17,591 nucleotides of DNA from Candidatus Saccharimonadota bacterium (GTDB lineage: Bacteria > Patescibacteriota > Saccharimonadia > Saccharimonadales > Saccharimonadaceae). The notes under the pieces were generated by a model. The model ran no database searches. It had not been told where the DNA came from and was given only the letters and a program-made list of their open reading frames with translations. The DNA lies in assembly GCA_017515125.1 (NCBI GenBank), contig JAFWHP010000041.1, positions 1 to 17,591 on the forward strand, written 5' to 3'. The translations under genes and the position numbers were made by a program. Of the stretch, positions 1-5,388 are shown piece after piece; positions within the stretch are counted from its first letter, which is position 1; each line of letters begins with the position of its first letter.

Positions 1-203
1 ATAATAAGTCGTCGATTTGCTAGGCCGCCTTTCCGAGCCATCGTAATTAATTTTTCCGTCGAGCGACGAATTTCCTTCGCTCGCGCCAAAGTCGTCGTGA
101 TACTCGTACTTTTTATCAAAGCACATATCAAAGAACGAGTAAGAGCTCTCCTCTGATCGGTTTCACGCCCAAACTTTCGACCTTTATATCCATGCCTATG
201 CAT
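1..203 (-). CDS. rplQ: 50S ribosomal protein bL17 (rplQ), N-terminal part, cut by window edge
   Basis: Large-subunit protein bL17, which binds 23S rRNA near the peptide exit tunnel. The reading frame starts at an ATG at 203 and stays open to the window edge, giving 67 residues. It begins MHRHGYKGRKFGRETDQRRA and later shows the family's T-T-L-A-R-A-K-E-I-R-R and A-N-R-R-L-I segments, which align with E. coli L17 (MRHR start, TTLPKAKELRR, VANRRLAF). It starts one base after the rpoA stop codon, the usual rpoA-rplQ order, so it is very probably co-transcribed and translationally coupled; a GGAG sits about 13 bases upstream inside rpoA, rather far for a standard ribosome site. The C-terminal part is outside the window. 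Family assignment is firm. Confidence 0.93.
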   Translation of the reverse strand, partial: MHRHGYKGRKFGRETDQRRALTRSLICALIKSTSITTTLARAKEIRRSTEKLITMARKGGLANRRLI

Positions 204-204
204 T

Positions 205-1155
205 TTAAATATTTAACTCCGTTAACTTTAGTTTTACTTCGTCCAATGCTTTTTGACCAAATCCTTTCAAATCCTTCAAATCACTCTCGGAGAGAGTCAC
301 CAAATCACGAATGGTTCGAATATCATTATTAATCAAAGCATTAGCCGTACGTGCCGACAAATCCAATTCTTCAATCGACATGGTCAACCCAGAATCGTCA
401 TCATCATCACCAGAGCCTGGTGCAGGAGTAGACTCTAATCTCGTGCTACCGGCAAGCGCAGTATATTGATTTACCAAAATAGCTGCCGCTTCCTCAAAAG
501 CATCTTTCGGAGAAATCGTACCATCAGTTTCAACCGTCAGCTTCAACTGTTGCAAATTAGTATCTTGCCCGACACGCGTATTCTCCACCTTATAACGCAC
601 GCGTAATACGGGAGTAAACACCGCATCCACTGCAATCATATCTGTATGGAGCCTAGACTCACTCGCTTGGTCAATGGTCAAATAACCACGGCCGCTTTCG
701 ACTACAAAACGCATCTTTAATACCTTTTTAGGATCATCAATGTGGCAAATAGTCTGATTAGGATTTGCGATTTCTACATCAGCCGACAACTTAATATCGC
801 CAGCAACCACTCTTTTATCCCCGTCCTTCTCGGATTGGTCAGAGCCCTTCATTTCTAACGAAAGTTCCACCGGAGCATCCGTGTGCATTTTGAACCTAAT
901 ATTCTTTAGGTTCAACATAATATCCACGACATCCTCACGTACTCCAGGAATCGTCGTAAATTCATGCGTTGCTCCATCAACTGAAAAAGCGGTAATCGCT
1001 GCACCCTTTACGCTAGAAAGCAATACTCTGCGCAAAGAATTCCCCAAAGTATTACCATATCCGTAATAGAGCGGACGCACTACGAACTCAGCCTGAGTTT
1101 CGCTTATTTCATTAACTTCAGCCAATTTTGCTTCGTGAATGTTTTTAGTTACCAT
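205..1155 (-). CDS. rpoA: DNA-directed RNA polymerase subunit alpha
   Basis: Alpha subunit, the dimeric scaffold on which beta and beta' assemble. It is 316 aa, a normal length. The N-terminal assembly domain covers about residues 1-235 (Y-G-Y-G-N-T-L-G-N-S-L-R-R-V-L-L-S-S near residue 32 is the dimerisation helix). A short linker with five consecutive Asp (about 250-255) leads to the C-terminal domain (about 257-316). There S-A-R-T-A-N aligns with E. coli V-R-S-A-N, so the DNA-contacting Arg265 corresponds to Arg269 and Asn268 to Asn272; binding to UP elements and activators should be possible. The start ATG has AGGAG just upstream, in the 8-base gap after rpsD. It follows rpsD and precedes rplQ as in the classical alpha operon. 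Confidence 0.97.
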   Translation of the reverse strand: MVTKNIHEAKLAEVNEISETQAEFVVRPLYYGYGNTLGNSLRRVLLSSVKGAAITAFSVDGATHEFTTIPGVREDVVDIMLNLKNIRFKMHTDAPVELSLEMKGSDQSEKDGDKRVVAGDIKLSADVEIANPNQTICHIDDPKKVLKMRFVVESGRGYLTIDQASESRLHTDMIAVDAVFTPVLRVRYKVENTRVGQDTNLQQLKLTVETDGTISPKDAFEEAAAILVNQYTALAGSTRLESTPAPGSGDDDDDSGLTMSIEELDLSARTANALINNDIRTIRDLVTLSESDLKDLKGFGQKALDEVKLKLTELNI

Positions 1156-1163
1156 CTTTTCTC

Positions 1164-1781
1164 CTAACGTGAGTAATACTCAACGATTAATTGTTCATTA
1201 ATACCCGCCTCGGCCTCGTCGCGTTTCGGAAGGCCCGTGACTTCAATCTTCATTTTCTTGCCATCGACCTTTAACCACGAAAGCGTCATAGCGTTCGACG
1301 CCCCAATGATATTCGCAAGATTCTTAAAATATTCTGTTTTACCAGATTTAGGACGAACCTCTAGAACATCACCCGGGTTCAACCGAATCGAAGGAACATC
1401 AATTCGACGACCGTTCAATAGAAAATGTCCATGGCTAACTAGCTGTCTAGCCTGACGACGAGTCAAAGCAAATCCTGCTCGATACACAACATTATCCGCT
1501 CTTCGCTCCAAAAACTCCAGGAGTTTTTCGCCAGTCAAACCATCAGCTTTTACAGCCTCCCCCATTAGTTTTGCAAACTGTTTCTCAAGCAAACCATACA
1601 TCCTACGTACCTTTTGCTTTTCTCGCAGCTGCGTCAAATACAAGCTCCCGCCTCGAACTCGCATATCGCCATGCTCGCCTGGAATACCAGACTTCTTGGC
1701 CATAATCTTATGTGCCTTTGGCGCTAACGCCGTCCCCTCACGACGACTTTGTTTTACAATTGGACCAGTATCTCTTGCCAT
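1164..1781 (-). CDS. rpsD: 30S ribosomal protein uS4
   Basis: Primary 16S rRNA-binding protein of the small-subunit body and, in many bacteria, translational repressor of the alpha operon. It is 205 aa, the usual length. The start MARDTGPIVKQSRREGT, the block Q-L-R-E-K-Q-K-V-R-R-M-Y-G near residue 52, the S4 RNA-binding domain (about 95-158, with R-R-Q-A-R-Q-L-V-S-H-G) and the ending I-N-E-Q-L-I-V-E-Y-Y-S-R are all typical. There is no cysteine at all, so this is the zinc-free form; E. coli S4 also binds no zinc. The start codon overlaps the rpsK stop by one base (TAATG), which indicates coupled translation. Any autoregulatory site for S4 would have to lie upstream, possibly in the 2735-2855 gap. 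Confidence 0.97.
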   Translation of the reverse strand: MARDTGPIVKQSRREGTALAPKAHKIMAKKSGIPGEHGDMRVRGGSLYLTQLREKQKVRRMYGLLEKQFAKLMGEAVKADGLTGEKLLEFLERRADNVVYRAGFALTRRQARQLVSHGHFLLNGRRIDVPSIRLNPGDVLEVRPKSGKTEYFKNLANIIGASNAMTLSWLKVDGKKMKIEVTGLPKRDEAEAGINEQLIVEYYSR

Positions 1782-2218
1782 TATGGTTTCCTTTCTCCCT
1801 TAGGACGGACGCCACCATGCGCAATAGGGGTTACGTCCATAATGCTATCTATCCTTATACCAGCACTTGAAATCGCCCGTATTGCCGAATCGCGCCCTAG
1901 GCCAATTCCGCTGACGAAAACATCTACTGAATTTAAAGCATGATTCTTCTTTGCCACCTCAAGTGCCTTCTCTGCCGCAACGCCAGCCGCGAAAGCCGTC
2001 CCTTTTTTAGAACCACGGAACCCATTAGCGCCCGCCGAAGAAGCCGACAAAACACCGCCTGCCTTATCCGTTACGCTAATAATTGTGTTGTTAAAAGTGG
2101 CCTGAATATGAACTTGTCCATTATTCACTATCCGCTTATTCTTCTTACCTGCCTTTGACTTTGGAGCCTTAGCTTCTTGAGTCCCAGCAGCAGTCTTTTT
2201 AGTATTTTCCTCTGCCAT
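1781..2218 (-). CDS. rpsK: 30S ribosomal protein uS11
   Basis: Small-subunit platform protein that contacts 16S rRNA near the mRNA exit/Shine-Dalgarno region. It is 145 aa: a lysine- and alanine-rich N-terminal extension (about 1-28), then the conserved core (V-H-I-Q-A-T-F-N-N-T-I-I-S-V-T-D near residue 36, G-S-K-K-G-T-A-F-A-A, G-I-G-L-G-R-D-S-A-I-R-A). The C-terminus reads T-P-I-A-H-G-G-V-R-P-K-G-E-R-K-P, where most bacteria have T-P-I-P-H-N-G-C-R-P-P-K-R-R-R-V, so the tail is less basic and the H-N-G asparagine is glycine (see findings). GGAG precedes the ATG in the 9-base gap after rpsM, and the stop overlaps the rpsD start. The family is certain; the tail is unusual compared with E. coli. 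Confidence 0.97.
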   Translation of the reverse strand: MAEENTKKTAAGTQEAKAPKSKAGKKNKRIVNNGQVHIQATFNNTIISVTDKAGGVLSASSAGANGFRGSKKGTAFAAGVAAEKALEVAKKNHALNSVDVFVSGIGLGRDSAIRAISSAGIRIDSIMDVTPIAHGGVRPKGERKP

Positions 2219-2227
2219 ATTATCTCC

Positions 2228-2614
2228 TTAAGTCTTACTCGCTGCCTTAGGTTGTGCACCACCGACCGCGATCGCCTTACCCTTACGAGTACGTGCATTC
2301 GTTCGAGTACGCTGGCCGTTTACTGGCAACTTCGCCTTGTGACGCATTCCTTTGTAAGAATTAATATCCTTTATTCTTTTAATATTATTGCTCACGAGTC
2401 GACGAAGATCGCCCTCAACACGATATTTCTCAGAGATAATATCATTAAGTTTTTGTTCGTCAGCCTCGGTGAGATCTTTCACCCGAGTGGTAGGCTCGAT
2501 TTTAGCCTCCGCAAGGATTTTTTTGCTTGTCGTGCGACCAATCCCATACACATAAGTAAGCGCAATCCACACCTGCTTATCGGACGGAATTACTACACTA
2601 GCTATTCTAGCCAT
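2228..2614 (-). CDS. rpsM: 30S ribosomal protein uS13
   Basis: Small-subunit head protein at the bridge to the large subunit, also touching the P-site tRNA through its C-terminal tail. It is 128 aa, normal length. Recognisable blocks are the start [10 protein letters not shown], the helix-two-turn-helix motif around [13 protein letters not shown] (about 22-35), V-E-G-D-L-R-R (about 66-72), and [26 protein letters not shown] near the end, followed by a short Ala/Lys tail. It starts four bases downstream of the rpmJ stop codon, so translation is almost certainly coupled to rpmJ. In E. coli the S4-repressed leader sits directly in front of this gene; here there is no room for it. Confidence 0.97.
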   Translation of the reverse strand: MARIASVVIPSDKQVWIALTYVYGIGRTTSKKILAEAKIEPTTRVKDLTEADEQKLNDIISEKYRVEGDLRRLVSNNIKRIKDINSYKGMRHKAKLPVNGQRTRTNARTRKGKAIAVGGAQPKAASKT

Positions 2615-2617
2615 ATT

Positions 2618-2734
2618 TTAACCCTGCCTTTGCTTATTCTTAGGTTTTTTCTTATTGATGACCCTTAGTACACCCTTTCGGCGCACAATAATGTCATCTG
2701 GTGAAATTTTCTTAACACTAGCACGTACTTTCAT
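2618..2734 (-). CDS. rpmJ: 50S ribosomal protein bL36, zinc-ligand-free form
   Basis: Smallest large-subunit protein, 38 aa plus stop. It starts [14 protein letters not shown] and ends [12 protein letters not shown], the same length and ends as E. coli bL36 ([10 protein letters not shown] ... HKQRQG). The zinc ligands of the common form (Cys11, Cys14, Cys27, His33) are Ser11, Asp14, Asn27 and Asn33 here, so this is a metal-free (C-minus) version. AAAGGAAAGG lies 7-8 bases before the ATG. The stop is three bases from rpsM. The 121-base gap to infA upstream is structured. In zinc-regulated species a C-minus bL36 is usually an extra copy expressed in zinc starvation; here it occupies the main operon position. 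Confidence 0.95.
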   Translation of the reverse strand: MKVRASVKKISPDDIIVRRKGVLRVINKKKPKNKQRQG

Positions 2735-2855
2735 GGTGTTAAAATCCTTTCCTTTCGTTAAAGTTGCAAAACTCCAACTCTAAAAGTGCGCTAAACACTT
2801 TTGCAAATAGTGTCTAAAACACTCAAATGTTGTAAATTCTACAACGGTCTAATAT
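2735..2855 (-). promoter_or_regulatory. Structured leader between infA and rpmJ with four small hairpins
   Basis: The gap contains no ORF but four consecutive perfect inverted repeats: 2829-2845 (6-bp stem GTTGTA/TACAAC), 2809-2823 (5-bp AGTGT/ACACT), 2782-2802 (7-bp AAAAGTG/CACTTTT) and 2762-2779 (5-bp AGTTG/CAACT). On the transcribed strand the outer two resemble each other (GTTGnAG..TTTnCAAC) and the inner two resemble each other (AGTGTTT..AG..CACT), each inner one preceded by ATTTG. I see no convincing promoter inside. The position is where an autoregulatory leader for the rpmJ-rpsM-rpsK-rpsD-rpoA-rplQ run would be; that role is inference. Confidence 0.5.
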
Positions 2856-3080
2856 TTAATCTTTGAGCCTGAAGCTTATGCGACCCTTCGTCAAATCATA
2901 AGGAGTCAACTCCACTTCGACTCTGTCACCCGGGACTAATCGGATATAATTTTTCCGCATCTTCCCGCTCATATGGGCAACAATAACATGACCATTCTCG
3001 AGTTCCACCCGAAACTGGGTATTCGGCAGTGCCTCAACAACACTACCCGTCAGTTTGATTACTTCCTTTTGACTAGCCAT
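2856..3080 (-). CDS. infA: Translation initiation factor IF-1
   Basis: IF-1 is a 74-aa OB-fold protein that occupies the ribosomal A site during initiation. The sequence is close to E. coli IF-1: [15 protein letters not shown] (about 18-32), [12 protein letters not shown] (about 36-47), and [15 protein letters not shown] at the C-terminus. It keeps the classical place before rpmJ, but secY is separated from it by a sortase instead of adk and map. It has its own promoter very close to the ATG, so expression can be independent of secY. AGGG six bases before the ATG may serve as ribosome site, but it would lie at or near the 5' end of the message. Confidence 0.97.
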   Translation of the reverse strand: MASQKEVIKLTGSVVEALPNTQFRVELENGHVIVAHMSGKMRKNYIRLVPGDRVEVELTPYDLTKGRISFRLKD

Positions 3081-3093
3081 AAATTACCCTACC

Positions 3094-3122
3094 ATTATAC
3101 TATAAAAAGCCAATAAAGTAAA
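3094..3122 (-). promoter_or_regulatory. Promoter for infA (-35 TTTACT, 17-bp spacer, -10 TATAAT)
   Basis: On the minus strand TTTACT (3117-3122) is followed by exactly 17 bases and TATAAT (3094-3099), a consensus -10 with optimal spacing. The infA ATG begins 13 bases after the -10, so transcription from about 3087 would leave a leader of only some 6-8 bases. Confidence 0.75.
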
Positions 3123-3149
3123 CACCTTTTCCTTACGATTTACGCCATT

Positions 3150-3851
3150 TTAGGACTCGAGTAGGACCGCCCTAGTGAACTGCCGCGACAGATAAGTTCC
3201 TTGTTTTGCAGACCATTCTCCAGTGCAAGAAATCAAGGTAATCGACTCTTTTCCTTTTTCCGGACTTTTTGCAGCCTTCGTCATATAACTATCAGCTTCA
3301 GAAAGCTCAACAGTATTATTTTCGACCACAGAATACTTAAACTTTTTCCCGTCCCCCCTCTCAACCAAAATGATGTCACCCGCCACCAGACTCGGCAATT
3401 CTTTAAAAACACCATGTATATGCGGACCACCGTTATGGCCATCAATTATGATCGTTCCGCCCTGCCCTGGCTTGCCGGATCCTTCATACCATCCTACATC
3501 AAAAATATTCCGCGGCGTATCGAGCTCGCCCTTAGTATTTACACCCATTGGTAACACCCGCGCGTTCGAAACACCCAATTTCTCAATCGTTAAATATCTT
3601 GGCCTATCGCCAGATACGGTATATTCCTGTACCTCTTGCTCACTAGGCTTTTCCTCGATAAGTTCCTCACTCGACGCACTCTCAGTGATAACCGCACGTT
3701 CCGACCCCTCCTTTTCACTATAATAAGCATTCTCAAATGTCAATACTCTTACCAAAAATACTATTAAACAGATGAAAAATACCGTCCAAAGCGTCCATTT
3801 AATAATAGTTTTCGCACCAATCGTTCTAAGATTCATTGCTGTAATCATCAT
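3150..3851 (-). CDS. Sortase (class not assigned), single-pass membrane protein
   Basis: Sortases are membrane-bound cysteine transpeptidases that cut a C-terminal sorting signal of exported proteins and join them to the cell wall or to each other. This one has 233 aa: a short cytoplasmic N-terminus, one hydrophobic segment (about 17-37), an acidic Ser/Glu-rich linker (about 45-78), and the sortase barrel from about 84. The catalytic triad is visible: His139 in I-D-G-H-N-G-G, Cys209 in T-L-I-S-C-T-G, and Arg223 in T-Y-L-S-R-Q-F. The ATG at 3851 lies inside the secY end (26-base overlap); ATGs at 3848 and 3836 are alternatives, and none has a clear ribosome site, so translation probably depends on secY. 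It stands where adk and map are found in most bacteria. Function is firm, substrates unknown. Confidence 0.92.
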   Translation of the reverse strand: MMITAMNLRTIGAKTIIKWTLWTVFFICLIVFLVRVLTFENAYYSEKEGSERAVITESASSEELIEEKPSEQEVQEYTVSGDRPRYLTIEKLGVSNARVLPMGVNTKGELDTPRNIFDVGWYEGSGKPGQGGTIIIDGHNGGPHIHGVFKELPSLVAGDIILVERGDGKKFKYSVVENNTVELSEADSYMTKAAKSPEKGKESITLISCTGEWSAKQGTYLSRQFTRAVLLES

Positions 3852-5250
3852 AAGTTATCATTAGAGCTCTAGAATCCACCGACCTTAGATTCTCCAATGC
3901 CACCGTCACCACAATGAGCAACCCAGTCCCAGAAATCGAAAGACCAATCGGCGCTCCAGTAGTCATGATAAATACAAAATCCGTAATGAAGGGCAACATA
4001 GCAATAATACCAAGCGCCAACGCCCCAAACAAGTCAAGCCTATTTACTACCTTCGACAAATACTTTGCCGTCATTATGCCAGGTCGCACCCCTTCAATAA
4101 AGCCGCCTTGTTTCTGCAAATTATCGGCAATCTCTTTAGTATTAAAGATAATTGAAGTATAAAAATACGTGAATACAAACACTAATATAAAATACATTGC
4201 CGGGTAGACGAACCATTGCGCGGTAATCCCATCAGGGTACATTGTCGCAAAATTCTGCGCCGAAGGAGCCGAAAATACTGACACCAAGGTTGCACCAATC
4301 TCATTGCCTGGATTAACCGAACTAATGACCTGGCCAACTAGCGCCGGCAAAGAAAGGAATGCCGTCGCAAAGATCACTGGCACCACACCAGCCGCAATCA
4401 ACTTAATAGGCAAAATAGACTTAATACCACCATAAGACGAATTACCATGCACTCTTTTCGCATAATTAATTGTAATAATTCTCTGCGCCTCATTTAATTT
4501 CACTAGACAGTAAATCACTATCAACATTGCAATCGAGAACCCAAGAATAATCCAAAACGTCGTCGGATCCACTGGTATATCTAACCCAAACAGATTTAAA
4601 CTACCTTTACTCGTATCGAACAACGCTTTACCCAGTGCAGCCATAGTATTCGGTAGCTGCGAAATAATCGAAGCAAAAATCAATGTCGAAATACCATTTC
4701 CTATTCCTTGCTCAGTAATCAATTCACCAAGCCACATCAGTATCACTGACCCAGCCGTCATAGCGGTCACTGATAAAGCCCAATCCTTCATAGTAGGCAC
4801 AAAATCTGAAGCCACATTTGCTGCCACCGTTGACTGATACAATATGAAAATATAAGCAATAGATTGAATAATCGCCAAAGGTACCGTCAACATCCTCGTC
4901 CATTGATTAATTTTCCTTCGCCCACTCTCGCCATCATTCGACAATTCTTCTAGACGCGGTATAGCTTTTGATAATAGTTGGACAACAATCGAACCAGTAA
5001 TATACGGAGAAAGCCCAACCAATATAATGCTGAATGAAGCCAACCCACCACCAGAAATCAAATTAAGGAAATTCGAAAAGTCAGACTTCTCAAGTAGATT
5101 AGTAACCGCCTCCTTAAAAGTAGCAGCATCACCCATTGGTACCGGAATTTGCGCCAGTAAACGATATGCCACAATAATCCCGAGTATTACAAATACCCGT
5201 TTCAGCATATCCTTATTCTTCAATGATTTAAAAATTGTCGAAAAATGCAT
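3826..5250 (-). CDS. secY: Protein translocase subunit SecY
   Basis: Central pore of the Sec translocon, a polytopic inner-membrane protein with ten expected transmembrane helices. It has 474 aa, slightly longer than E. coli SecY (443). Landmarks include F-L-N-L-I-S-G-G-G-L-A-S-F-S-I (plug region, about 61-75), Y-I-T-G-S-I-V-V-Q-L-L (about 83-93), G-R-R-K-I-N-Q-W-T-R (about 109-118), and in the large cytoplasmic loop F-N-T-K-E-I-A-D-N-L-Q-K-Q-G-G-F-I followed by G-V-R-P-G, the SecA/ribosome contact loop. AGAGG is four bases before the ATG. It has a good promoter of its own behind the rpoC hairpin, and its 3' end overlaps the sortase start. Confidence 0.97.
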   Translation of the reverse strand: MHFSTIFKSLKNKDMLKRVFVILGIIVAYRLLAQIPVPMGDAATFKEAVTNLLEKSDFSNFLNLISGGGLASFSIILVGLSPYITGSIVVQLLSKAIPRLEELSNDGESGRRKINQWTRMLTVPLAIIQSIAYIFILYQSTVAANVASDFVPTMKDWALSVTAMTAGSVILMWLGELITEQGIGNGISTLIFASIISQLPNTMAALGKALFDTSKGSLNLFGLDIPVDPTTFWIILGFSIAMLIVIYCLVKLNEAQRIITINYAKRVHGNSSYGGIKSILPIKLIAAGVVPVIFATAFLSLPALVGQVISSVNPGNEIGATLVSVFSAPSAQNFATMYPDGITAQWFVYPAMYFILVFVFTYFYTSIIFNTKEIADNLQKQGGFIEGVRPGIMTAKYLSKVVNRLDLFGALALGIIAMLPFITDFVFIMTTGAPIGLSISGTGLLIVVTVALENLRSVDSRALMITYDDYSNES

Positions 5251-5275
5251 AAAACCTCTTTAATAACTATATATA

Positions 5276-5304
5276 ATAATAGCACACCTCTCCCGTAATT
5301 GCAA
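5276..5304 (-). promoter_or_regulatory. Promoter for secY (TTGCAA, 17-bp spacer, extended -10 TGC-TATTAT)
   Basis: Minus strand: TTGCAA at 5299-5304, a 17-base spacer, and TATTAT at 5276-5281 preceded by TGC, an extended -10. The leader to the secY ATG at 5250 is about 20 bases and contains AGAGG (5255-5259). It sits directly downstream of the rpoC hairpin, so secY starts a new transcription unit. Confidence 0.72.
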
Positions 5305-5318
5305 CGTAATTTCAGCGA

Positions 5319-5348
5319 AATCGGACTGAGTTATTCCTCAGTCCGATT
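5319..5348 (-). terminator. 12-bp perfect hairpin between rpoC and secY, probable terminator
   Basis: AATCGGACTGAG (5319-5330) and CTCAGTCCGATT (5337-5348) form a perfect 12-bp stem with a 6-base loop, 40 bases after the rpoC stop. On the minus strand the stem ends in ATT plus one more T, then CGC, so the U-tract is weak; it may be a leaky terminator or a 3'-end stabiliser. Between the rpoC stop and the hairpin two near-identical 10-mers occur in tandem (5351-5370, GTGCTACTTC/GCGCTACTTT on the plus strand). Confidence 0.6.
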
Positions 5349-5388
5349 AAGTGCTACTTCGCGCTACTTTTAAACTAGAATTTTTTTC

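Noticed and set aside
381..405. Rifampicin-resistance genotype in rpoB (residue numbers 381-405 of the protein)
   Set aside because: Positions equal to E. coli Gln513, Asp516, His526 and Ser531 are unchanged; the Asn518-to-Val difference alone is likely lineage variation.
2177..2668. 163-codon plus-strand ORF across rpsM and rpmJ
   Set aside because: Antisense to two certain ribosomal protein genes, low-complexity hydrophobic composition, no support.
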